DNA of 10,541 bases from Synergistaceae bacterium. GTDB lineage: Bacteria > Synergistota > Synergistia > Synergistales > Synergistaceae. Where the stretch lies: the NCBI GenBank assembly GCA_031274115.1, contig JAISQP010000005.1, forward strand, positions 1 to 10,541, in the 5' to 3' direction. Below are positions 1 through 6,206 of this stretch, in pieces (the stretch's first letter is position 1; each line of letters starts with the position of its first letter). Under the pieces are notes generated by a model. The model saw only the letters and a program-made list of their open reading frames with translations. It was not told where the DNA came from and did not search any database. The position numbers and the translations under genes are program-made.

Positions 1-48
1 AACTTATTGAACTGTTTTATTAGAAATACACGGTTTTAAAGGTTCTCA

Positions 49-77
49 TTGCAAGTATTTAGCCAATGAAATTTAAT
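49..77 (+). promoter_or_regulatory. Possible sigma-70 promoter upstream of the AEC transporter gene
   Basis: TTGCAA at 49-54 (4 of 6 to the -35 consensus) and TTTAAT at 72-77 (5 of 6 to the -10 consensus) are separated by 17 bases in an AT-rich stretch. A transcript from here would carry a leader of about 165 nt containing the hairpin at 111-163 before the start codon at 247. AT-rich DNA often gives such matches by chance, so this is tentative. Confidence 0.25.
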
Positions 78-110
78 GTATCTTTTTGAAGCGGTTAAAT
101 CCGACAGACT

Positions 111-163
111 GCTAGGCAGGACACGCCCGCGAACACCGCAACCGCGGGTCTGTCCTGCCTAGC
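111..163. repeat. Large imperfect hairpin in the leader of the AEC gene
   Basis: The 13-base arm GCTAGGCAGGACA at 111-123 is perfectly complementary to TGTCCTGCCTAGC at 151-163. After one mismatch (124/150) and a G-U wobble (125/149), CCCGCG at 126-131 pairs with CGCGGG at 143-148, leaving an 11-base loop. That makes about 20 paired positions in 53 bases. There is no T-run on either side, so it is not a classical intrinsic terminator. It could be a leader RNA structure, a REP-like palindrome or the end of an upstream transcription unit. Confidence 0.6.
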
Positions 164-202
164 GGCCGCGAGAATCGCTGAACCCGCCGCAACAGCGCGC
201 TT

Positions 203-223
203 GGTGTATAGGTGTATACTACC
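203..223 (+). promoter_or_regulatory. Tandem GGTGTATA repeat and possible operator next to the AEC start
   Basis: GGTGTATA occurs twice head to tail at 203-210 and 211-218, directly before the ribosome site. The second copy contains TATACT at 215-220, a 5 of 6 match to a -10 box but without a good -35 at the right distance. GGT (211-213) and ACC (221-223) form a small dyad around GTATAC. GntR-type regulators are known to bind dyads of this general kind. No regulator gene is nearby, so the role is a guess. Confidence 0.25.
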
Positions 224-246
224 GTAAAACACCGGAGGTGGGTTTG

Positions 247-1176
247 ATGAAGGGCGCCATGATAATCGCGCCGCTCGTTGCGGTGGTCGTTCTCGGAATG
301 ATCCTGAGGGGAAGAGGCTTCTTCAGTGAGGCTGATCGCGACAGGTTCACGAAACTGCTCTACTGGGTGACGCTCCCGGCGCTGCTCTTCCGCACGGTAT
401 ATCTCTCGGGAAATGATCTGACTCAGCACAAAAACCTCTTCTTCGTACTGTACTCTTCCTTTCTCATCGTCCCCGCAATCGGACTGGTTCTCTCATATCT
501 CCTGAACCCCAATGACAGGAGGGTATACTCTTTCACGGCAATGGCGTCCATGAGATCCAACTGCTTTTATCTGGGAATCCCAGCCGCGTCTCTGGCGCTC
601 GGCGAGCCAGGGGTAATCGCGGCGTCCACGTTTCTCGCGATAGGGCTTCCCGGCTACAATCTGCTATCGGTCCTGTGGGGGGAAGCGGTGATGTCCGGCG
701 GATTATCCCCGGGGACTGTCCGAAAAGCCGGCGTGAGGGCTTTCAAAAACCCGCTGATCGTCTCCAGCCTGCTCGGGCTCCTGGCGGCTCAAGCTGAAAT
801 CACGATCCCCCTTACAGTCCTTGAGGCACTCAAGCTGATAGGAGACATGGCGACCGGCATAGCGCTGTTTGCGCTTGGCATGGGCCTGGAGCTTTCAAAT
901 TTGCGGGGCGCTTTTCGGCGAACGTGGCTTGAGGTTCTGATGAAGCTAATCATAAACCCCGCCGTGGTTTGGGCGCTCTTTTTAGCGTGGCCCGCTCAGG
1001 AGACGCTCTTTCAGACGTCTATAATAATATCCGCGATGCCGACCGCGGTAAACGCGTTCATAGTCGCCCGCGGCATGGGGATGGACGAACGATACGCCAG
1101 CGAGACCGTTGCCGTTACGACGATTCTCGCGCCGCTTGCCATTTCCGTCTGGGTTTCGCTGCTTGGAATAAGCTGA
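247..1176 (+). CDS. AEC family transporter (auxin efflux carrier type permease)
   Basis: Predicted inner-membrane secondary transporter of 309 residues, the usual length of the AEC family (PF03547), whose bacterial members export or exchange small organic anions such as malate or other carboxylates. The protein is almost wholly hydrophobic with about ten membrane segments in two halves. The RSNCFYLGIP stretch near residues 103-112 and the C-terminal half (KLIINPAVVW, then MPTAVNAFIVARGMGMDERY near 265-285) are typical of the family. A GTG three codons upstream lies inside the ribosome site GGAGG (234-238). ATG 247, eight bases after it, is therefore the better start. The gene stands alone: it is followed by a repeat element and a convergent operon. 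The substrate cannot be read from the sequence, and no neighbour suggests a pathway. Confidence 0.9.
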   Translation: MKGAMIIAPLVAVVVLGMILRGRGFFSEADRDRFTKLLYWVTLPALLFRTVYLSGNDLTQHKNLFFVLYSSFLIVPAIGLVLSYLLNPNDRRVYSFTAMASMRSNCFYLGIPAASLALGEPGVIAASTFLAIGLPGYNLLSVLWGEAVMSGGLSPGTVRKAGVRAFKNPLIVSSLLGLLAAQAEITIPLTVLEALKLIGDMATGIALFALGMGLELSNLRGAFRRTWLEVLMKLIINPAVVWALFLAWPAQETLFQTSIIISAMPTAVNAFIVARGMGMDERYASETVAVTTILAPLAISVWVSLLGIS

Positions 1177-1276
1177 TACCAATTCGATTTCAAACAGGTG
1201 TTAATACTGAAGGCAAGGACGCGGTATCACCGCTTTTAAATCTTTTAACTTCAGGCCTCTGATTTCAAATTGGCAT
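1177..1276. repeat. Intergenic inverted-repeat element, copy 1
   Basis: The element starts right after the AEC stop codon and ends 13 bases before the stop codon of the convergent operon. Its ends pair: ATACCAATT (1176-1184, the first base lying in the stop codon) with AATTGGCAT (1268-1276), one mismatch. Inside are the short hairpin GCGGT-ATC-ACCGC (1221-1233) and the motif CTTCAGGCCTCT (1249-1260). The same motif and the same preceding GCTTTTAA...TCTTT stretch occur in copy 2 at about 7416-7520, at the same distance from its ends. It has no coding capacity. It may act as a transcript-end structure, a small non-autonomous mobile repeat, or both. Confidence 0.6.
1221..1246 (+). terminator. 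Possible intrinsic terminator of the AEC gene
   Basis: A 5-bp stem GCGGT/ACCGC with a 3-base loop (1221-1233) is followed at once by TTTTAAATCTTTT. It lies 45 bases after the AEC stop codon, inside repeat copy 1. The stem is short, so it may terminate only weakly. On the other strand it lacks a T-run. Confidence 0.4.
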
Positions 1277-1289
1277 GAATTGTCTCCGG

Positions 1290-2216
1290 CTACGAGAGAA
1301 AGTGAAAGAGTATCCTCATGGCGCACAGCAAAATCGTCACCCCGGCCGCCACGAGCAGGATGTTGCGGGGAAGCCTGTCTTCGGCGCCACTAGGAGCGCC
1401 GTCGTCGCGGCGGACCTTTTTTATCGAAACGTTGGGCGAAAGCTTCAGCGCGCCGGATATCCCATCCGCCAGGTTCAAGGCCACCACTGAAGTTCCAATC
1501 TCGTTTATCTTTACTCCCGTGACTTCGCCTTTGACAACGCCGTCGAAGCCGGCGACGCTGGCGGCGCAGATCTTGTAAAATGGAGAGTTCTCCGGCATTC
1601 TGCAATATACCGATTCGCCGACTGCAAGTTTTGACGCCTGGATTCCCAAGACAGGATCAATGATTGGGTCGCAGGGAATGAAAATCTCATCAGCCGTGTT
1701 TTCATCCCCTTCTCCGCAATCAAGCCCCTTTTTATCCTCTCCGTCTTCCGATAAGCCGCTCTCTTTTTTGCCTTCTTCATCCCCTTCCTTCAGGAAGGGA
1801 AGCAGAGTGAATATCTCTTCTCCCGTAACCGATGACAACTCTACGAAAGTAACGGCGCTGACGCCGAGGACATCGGCGCAGAAATAAGTCGTCTTCCGCT
1901 CTATCGCTTTTCTGTCGAGAGCCCTCTTGCTGCTCAACAGAACACGCTCCCTCTCCAAAAAATCGTGAAGCCTGTTCTCATAATTTACCAGAGTTTCGTT
2001 GCGCTCGCTCTCCGTGCTTTTCAGCAAAGAGAGTAACTCCTCCCACGAGACGTCTTTATCGACCGGATCCAGGGTAAAGCGTACGCCAAGGTAGCAAAGC
2101 TTCAAACCTGAGGCAACCCCCAGGAACAAACCGCACAAGCGCCGCGAATTCTTCTCGCTGCCATGAATAAAACCCCTGGCTATGCTGTAGCTCTCGAAAC
2201 GGTCAAACTCGCCCAT
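1290..2216 (-). CDS. Tail-anchored protein of unknown function, paralogue B
   Basis: Function unknown. This 308-residue protein is a full-length paralogue of the gene upstream of it (3177-2236). Residues 1-130 form a soluble N-terminal part. Residues 143-173 are a strongly acidic, low-complexity linker rich in E, D, G and K. Residues 174-267 form a conserved domain with the signature FIPCDPIIDP, then GFDG, NEIGT and LADGISG. Residues 285-307 are a single hydrophobic segment ending at the C-terminus. With no signal peptide, most of the protein should face the cytoplasm, tethered to the membrane by its tail. The ribosome site GAGGAGAGG begins at the stop codon of the upstream gene, 19 bases before ATG 2216, which suggests translational coupling. 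I do not recognise the family with confidence. DUF4899, known to me from Thermotogae, is one candidate to test. Confidence 0.8.
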   Translation of the reverse strand: MGEFDRFESYSIARGFIHGSEKNSRRLCGLFLGVASGLKLCYLGVRFTLDPVDKDVSWEELLSLLKSTESERNETLVNYENRLHDFLERERVLLSSKRALDRKAIERKTTYFCADVLGVSAVTFVELSSVTGEEIFTLLPFLKEGDEEGKKESGLSEDGEDKKGLDCGEGDENTADEIFIPCDPIIDPVLGIQASKLAVGESVYCRMPENSPFYKICAASVAGFDGVVKGEVTGVKINEIGTSVVALNLADGISGALKLSPNVSIKKVRRDDGAPSGAEDRLPRNILLVAAGVTILLCAMRILFHFLS

Positions 2217-2235
2217 CTAAACAAATTACCTCTCC

Positions 2236-3177
2236 TCACAACCGCAAAACGTACCAGATCAGAAAAAAAGCGGAGACTACGACGATGACTCCGGCGCCTA
2301 TAAAGACAAACTCCGGCGGGATATTGACAGGCGTGAACCTGTCCCTCCCTCTTGCGAACCTGTTCGCGGACTCGGGATCCAGCGCCATCTTCACCCTGAC
2401 CTTGCCTGAAATCTTCATAACGCCAGACACCCCGTCAGAAAGGTCCAGGCTGATAGTGGCCGTCCCAAGTTCATTCATCAGAATACCCGATACTTTAGCG
2501 GTAATAATACCGTCAAAACCACGATTATTCTTCGCCAACAACTTATAAATAACGGAGTCCGCCGCTAATTTGCCATAAATATAGTCACCGGGCGAGAGCT
2601 CGTTCGTCGCGACTCCGCCTATAGGGTCCAGAATCGGGTCGCAGCGGATAAAAAGCTCCCTCTCGGTTTTTTCCTCATAGCGGGCCTCCGGGACCACGTC
2701 GCCAGCCGGCGCATCGGAACTGGCCGGTTCGGCGTCCAAAACCGGCGCATCCTTCTCGAACAGCTTCAGGTCTTCCTGTGACGCATCGACATAGCTTACG
2801 AAACAGACAGCCTTCAGCTTGAGATAATCGAGACAGAACCTGCTCACCGACTGTTCCGCCGGTTTCGTGTTAAGGTTTTTCGCCACTCCCGTAATGACGA
2901 GGCTGGTGTCCAAGTATTTTTTCAGCTCTTCCTCGTGGTGAACGATCAGGGGATCCCTGTTGACGGCGCTGTGAGTCTCCTCGTGCAGAGCCAGCAGATC
3001 GCTCCAGTTCGAGCCTTTGCTCATGTCGCCGCGGCCAAAAAGAACGCTTGTATACTTAACATCACGCCTGGACACAACCGTCAGAAACGTGCAGTTGATG
3101 GTCCGACCCCTGTCGTCCTTGGCGTCTATGTACCCCTGCACAATCAGGTAACTCTGCGGCGCAAACTCCATCTCCAT
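2236..3177 (-). CDS. Tail-anchored protein of unknown function, paralogue A
   Basis: Function unknown. It is the first gene of a two-gene minus-strand operon, 313 residues. Residues 1-130 form a soluble N-terminal part, 140-171 an acidic and alanine-rich linker, and 173-264 a conserved domain with FIRCDPILDP, GFDG, NELGT and LSDGVSG. Residues 289-311 are a C-terminal membrane anchor. The same order and motifs occur in the next gene, and the similarity also covers the N-terminal part (GYID versus GFIH, NWSDLLAL versus SWEELLSL), so the pair came from duplication of a whole gene. An upstream in-frame GTG at 3195 precedes the ribosome site AGGAGG (3190-3185). ATG 3177, seven bases after that site, is the better start. 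The small beta-rich look of the conserved domain might suit binding of a ligand or partner, but that is inference only. Confidence 0.8.
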   Translation of the reverse strand: MEMEFAPQSYLIVQGYIDAKDDRGRTINCTFLTVVSRRDVKYTSVLFGRGDMSKGSNWSDLLALHEETHSAVNRDPLIVHHEEELKKYLDTSLVITGVAKNLNTKPAEQSVSRFCLDYLKLKAVCFVSYVDASQEDLKLFEKDAPVLDAEPASSDAPAGDVVPEARYEEKTERELFIRCDPILDPIGGVATNELSPGDYIYGKLAADSVIYKLLAKNNRGFDGIITAKVSGILMNELGTATISLDLSDGVSGVMKISGKVRVKMALDPESANRFARGRDRFTPVNIPPEFVFIGAGVIVVVSAFFLIWYVLRL

Positions 3178-3220
3178 ACAACCACCTCCTGGCACAATAG
3201 TTTGAAGTTTTTATCAAAGC

Positions 3221-3247
3221 ATTGAGCGGGCATCCGTAATGCTCAAT
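3221..3247. promoter_or_regulatory. Inverted repeat at the expected transcription start of the paralogue operon
   Basis: ATTGAGC (3221-3227) and GCTCAAT (3241-3247) are perfect 7-base inverted arms around 13 bases. For the minus-strand promoter at 3281-3251 they cover the expected start point and early leader, where a repressor operator or a 5' mRNA hairpin would lie. A second, weaker dyad TTTGA/TCAAA sits at 3201-3218. No regulator gene is adjacent. Confidence 0.35.
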
Positions 3248-3250
3248 AAA

Positions 3251-3281
3251 ACTATACTACATTTAAGGACGGCAGTATCAA
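3251..3281 (-). promoter_or_regulatory. Promoter for the minus-strand paralogue operon
   Basis: Read on the minus strand, TTGATA (3281-3276, 5 of 6 to -35) is followed after 16 bases by TAGTAT (3259-3254) or after 19 bases by TATAGT (3256-3251, 5 of 6 to -10). Transcription would start near 3247-3244, leaving a leader of about 70 nt before ATG 3177. Confidence 0.4.
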
Positions 3282-3305
3282 TATTTTCTTTCTCTGTAAC
3301 GCAGA

Positions 3306-3317
3306 ATTTACGTAAAT
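3306..3317. promoter_or_regulatory. 12-bp perfect palindrome in the divergent intergenic region
   Basis: ATTTAC followed by GTAAAT forms an unbroken 12-bp palindrome between the divergent paralogue operon and cardiolipin synthase gene. It lies 25 bases upstream of the minus-strand -35 box, where an activator or repressor site would be plausible. An AT-rich palindrome this short may also be chance. Confidence 0.25.
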
Positions 3318-3420
3318 ATTTCATTCAAATGACTGCCGGCGGATTCACTCCGAAACCATGCTGTTTCAGAGTCATGGACGAAATTGACGGCGCGAATTTA
3401 TCGCGTAAGGGGCGTCCGCG

Positions 3421-3429
3421 TGGTAAAAT
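3421..3429 (+). promoter_or_regulatory. Extended -10 promoter directly before the cardiolipin synthase start
   Basis: TGG followed by TAAAAT (3424-3429) matches an extended -10 element (TGn plus 5 of 6 to TATAAT). It ends only six bases before ATG 3436, so transcription would begin at or very near the A of the start codon. No good -35 box lies 16-18 bases upstream. Confidence 0.4.
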
Positions 3430-3435
3430 CGCGGT

Positions 3436-5001
3436 ATGAAAAAAAACGGAACGGTCTTGAAAAAATTTCTGGCGGTGGCGGTGACGGCTTTCATTCTGGG
3501 ACTGTCGCCGTATCTCTGGCAGACCGTTCCGGACGACGCGAACTTCACGGCGTTTATCGCTAAAACTCTGCTCGTGACCTGGATTTTACTGAAGAATTAT
3601 CTCCCCCACATCATAACGATTTACATCGCCTGCGCCGCGGCGCTCATTTTTTTCGAGGAGAGAAACCCCGACCGCACGATACTCTGGCTGATGACCCTCG
3701 TGTTTCTGCCTGTCATCGGGCTGATCCTCTACACTCTCCTCGGCCCGGATCTCAAGAGGATCAAAATGCGCAAGCTCTTCGTGCCCGCGAAGCCATATCC
3801 GCGCATAGAGCGCCTGGACTGGCGGAACGCTCCGGCAAGGGTTCGAAAGATGTCGCTCCTCGCTTTCAGAAACTCCTGCGCTGAGATCTGCGAGCGCGTC
3901 GGCGTGGAAATACTCGTCGACGGCGAAGCGACTTTCGCGAGCATAAAGGAAGAGCTCTCGAAAGCGAGAAGGTACGTCAACATCGAATACTTCATCTTCA
4001 AGAACGACAGGCTGGGCGGACAGATCGCGGACATTCTGGCGGAGCGCTCGAGAGCCGGCGTCAAGGTGCGTCTTTCTGTGGACGGGGTCGGCGGCAGGAA
4101 GTTCAGCCGCTCGCTGAAGAAGAGCCTTCAGGACGCGGGCGTGGAGGTAAAGACCTTCATGCCTGTCTCATTCCCGTTCCTGCGCAGCGGCCTCAACTTC
4201 CGCAACCACCGCAAGATAATCGTGATAGACGGAGACACGGCCTTCACAGGGGGCCTCAATATCGGCGTAGAATATCTCGGGGAAGGACCCCTCGGACACT
4301 GGCGCGATACCCACGCGATCTTCAGGGGAGACGCGGTCCGGGCGCTCAACGCCATATTCCTGTCGGACTGGAAGATCAGCTCCGGCGAGGATCTGTCCCC
4401 GGACGACCCCCAGTTCGCCCCCTCCAAAACAGGCGCGCAAACAGACCTTCCAGTCACTCCGACTCAGATAGTTCCGAGCGGATCGGCGTCGGCCTGGCGA
4501 TCCATCCAACAGATCTTCTTCCTCATGATCGCGGAGGCGCAAAAGAGAATATGGATAACCTCCCCTTACCTCGCGCCGGACACGGCGATACTCGAGGCGC
4601 TTAAGATCGCCGCGCTCTCGGGCGTCGACACGCGGCTCATCATACCGGAGAAGGGCGATCACTTCCTCTCGTACTGGGCCGGAATGTCCAATGTCGAGGA
4701 CCTCCTTCGCTCCGGAGTGAGAATATGGACGTACGCAAACGGCTTCATCCACGCGAAGACCCTGATAATGGACGACGCGATTGCCTCCGTCGGCACCGCG
4801 AACCTGGACAACAGAAGCCTCGCGATAAATTTCGAGGTTCAGGCCTTTATATATGACGGGAAAATATGTTCCATCCTGGAGGAGCAATTTCTGAAGGACT
4901 TCGAGGACTCCAACGAGTGTCTGCTTCCGGAGTGGGAGAAGCGCGGCCTTGGATCGAAGGCGCTGGAGTCGCTGGGCAAGCTGTGGTCGTCTCAGGTTTG
5001 A
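3436..5001 (+). CDS. cls: Cardiolipin synthase (phospholipase D superfamily)
   Basis: Membrane enzyme that joins phosphatidylglycerol with a second phospholipid to make cardiolipin. The 521 residues hold an N-terminal hydrophobic segment (about 10-27), a PLDc_N-type pair of membrane helices (about 50-72 and 82-103, ending GLILYTLLG), and two phospholipase D domains. Each domain carries an intact HxKxxxxD catalytic motif: H258/K260/D265 and H439/K441/D446. Length and layout match bacterial Cls of the ClsA type. There is no Shine-Dalgarno sequence before ATG 3436, and an extended -10 box ends six bases upstream, so the mRNA may be leaderless. The gene ends in a 4-bp overlap with the phosphoesterase gene. 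Which Cls subtype it is cannot be settled by eye. Confidence 0.93.
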   Translation: MKKNGTVLKKFLAVAVTAFILGLSPYLWQTVPDDANFTAFIAKTLLVTWILLKNYLPHIITIYIACAAALIFFEERNPDRTILWLMTLVFLPVIGLILYTLLGPDLKRIKMRKLFVPAKPYPRIERLDWRNAPARVRKMSLLAFRNSCAEICERVGVEILVDGEATFASIKEELSKARRYVNIEYFIFKNDRLGGQIADILAERSRAGVKVRLSVDGVGGRKFSRSLKKSLQDAGVEVKTFMPVSFPFLRSGLNFRNHRKIIVIDGDTAFTGGLNIGVEYLGEGPLGHWRDTHAIFRGDAVRALNAIFLSDWKISSGEDLSPDDPQFAPSKTGAQTDLPVTPTQIVPSGSASAWRSIQQIFFLMIAEAQKRIWITSPYLAPDTAILEALKIAALSGVDTRLIIPEKGDHFLSYWAGMSNVEDLLRSGVRIWTYANGFIHAKTLIMDDAIASVGTANLDNRSLAINFEVQAFIYDGKICSILEEQFLKDFEDSNECLLPEWEKRGLGSKALESLGKLWSSQV

Positions 5002-6167
5002 ACGCGCACAGGAAACGCTTCTCCAGCAGGGGGCTTTTCTGGCTATTTGTCCTCTGCGTCCTGGTCATGGCGCACGCTGTCATTTATCTATCCATAGGGC
5101 GAGTCGCGCCCCGTCTCTTCAATCTGGCCTGGTTTGCCGCCGCCGCCGCGAGCTTGTCCGCCTCGGCGGCGGCGCCGCGGCTTTCCCCGCCGCGAAACGG
5201 AACGGGAAGGATTTCTCTCTGTTCGGTTCTGCAGAGATGCGGCGCTTTCTGGAACATATTTGTCCTTCTGACCGCCGTCTTCACGCTCATCACGCGCGGC
5301 GCCGCCAACATCATCCCCCATTCGCCCCACGCTTCTTTCGCCGTCTCATCCTCCGCGGCTCTGGCCGTCTGCCTGTACGGGCTCCTGGAGGCAAGGCGCG
5401 TCCGCGCTGTCAGCTTCCGGCTCTGCACGGGCAAACTCCCGAAGGGGCGGCGTCTGAGAATCGCGCAGATCTCCGACCTCCACATCGGTCCTTTCATGAA
5501 CATCGGGCACATATCGAGGATTGTGAACATGACGCTGGAAACCCGCGCGGACCTGGTGGCCGTCACGGGGGACACGGTTGACGGCGCCGTGGGCGGCAGA
5601 TCCGGGCCGCTCCCCTTCTACGCGCCTTTCTCGAAGAAATTGAAGGAGCTTGCGGACAACGCTCCCCCGCTCGGAGTCTGGGCTGTGCCGGGAAACCACG
5701 AACACTACGAGGACTTCGAGGGCTCTGGGCGCTTCATAGAGGACTCGGGAATGAAACTCCTGCGGGGCGAGAAAGCGGACCTCGGGCCGATAGTAATAGT
5801 CGGCGCCGACGACCTGGACCACATCGAAAAAGATCACGGGGACCAATCCCGCACTCTGTCGCAGGCGCTCGTGGAATCGCTCTCGAGCGAAGAACGGAAA
5901 AAATTCGTCCTTTTCCTCAGGCACAGGCCGGTCGTCGAGCAAGCCACGGTCGGCATTTTCGACCTTCAGCTCTCGGGACATACCCACGGCGGCCAGCTTT
6001 TTCCCCTGCCGTCGTCGAGACACAAGATACCGGGCAGGCCGCGAGGGCTCCGCCGGCTCGGCGGGGGATCGAGCCTTTACGTCAGCAACGGGTCGGGCTT
6101 CGTGGGGCCGCCAATGAGATTTTTCGCTCCGCCGGAGATAGTCGTGATAGATTTGATCGGAGAGTGA
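4998..6167 (+). CDS. Membrane-anchored calcineurin-like metallophosphoesterase (YkuE/YaeI type)
   Basis: Predicted dinuclear-metal phosphoesterase with an N-terminal membrane domain. From TTG 4998 it has 389 residues. Hydrophobic segments lie near residues 13-32, 40-58, 83-102 and 111-130. The catalytic domain follows with all metal-binding motifs intact: D160-x-H162 (ISDLHIG), GD192 (GDTVD), N234-H235 (PGNHEHY), H309 (LRHRP) and H328-x-H330 (GHTHGGQ). Related enzymes act on phosphodiester or pyrophosphate bonds of lipid precursors such as UDP-diacylglucosamine, but the substrate here is unknown. The frame is open back to ATG 4866, deep inside cls. TTG 4998 overlaps the cls stop as TTGA and leaves a short basic N-terminus before the first helix. 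GTG 4983 is an alternative, and none has a clear ribosome site. The overlap implies co-expression with cardiolipin synthase. Confidence 0.85.
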   Translation: MNAHRKRFSSRGLFWLFVLCVLVMAHAVIYLSIGRVAPRLFNLAWFAAAAASLSASAAAPRLSPPRNGTGRISLCSVLQRCGAFWNIFVLLTAVFTLITRGAANIIPHSPHASFAVSSSAALAVCLYGLLEARRVRAVSFRLCTGKLPKGRRLRIAQISDLHIGPFMNIGHISRIVNMTLETRADLVAVTGDTVDGAVGGRSGPLPFYAPFSKKLKELADNAPPLGVWAVPGNHEHYEDFEGSGRFIEDSGMKLLRGEKADLGPIVIVGADDLDHIEKDHGDQSRTLSQALVESLSSEERKKFVLFLRHRPVVEQATVGIFDLQLSGHTHGGQLFPLPSSRHKIPGRPRGLRRLGGGSSLYVSNGSGFVGPPMRFFAPPEIVVIDLIGE

Positions 6168-6173
6168 TACAAT
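6165..6173 (+). promoter_or_regulatory. Possible extended -10 promoter for the exonuclease gene
   Basis: TGA followed by TACAAT (6168-6173) fits an extended -10 element and overlaps the stop codon of the phosphoesterase gene. Transcription would start near 6180, just before TTG 6183 and 27 bases before ATG 6207. It might give the exonuclease gene its own transcript besides readthrough from cls. Confidence 0.3.
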
Positions 6174-6206
6174 CAGATTTTCTTGACGGAGGACAGTGAC
6201 GGTCAG

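Noticed and set aside
1177..1289. Bidirectional terminator for the convergent AEC and paralogue genes
   Set aside because: The short stem at 1221-1233 has a T-run only on the plus strand. I see no terminator signal for the minus-strand operon here.
3239..3439. 66-codon plus-strand frame ending in an ATGA overlap with cardiolipin synthase
   Set aside because: It has no ribosome site, runs through the promoter and dyads of the divergent operon, and its AT-rich, unbiased codons do not resemble the neighbouring genes. The overlap with cls looks like coincidence.
4168..4887. 239-codon minus-strand frame inside cardiolipin synthase
   Set aside because: It lies wholly opposite the two catalytic PLD domains of cls, has low-complexity R/E/V-rich composition and no promoter or ribosome site.
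4866..4997. Extension of the phosphoesterase back to ATG 4866
   Set aside because: It would overlap cls by 136 bases. The added 44 residues are G/A/V-rich and out of place before the first membrane helix, whereas TTG 4998 gives the usual short overlap.
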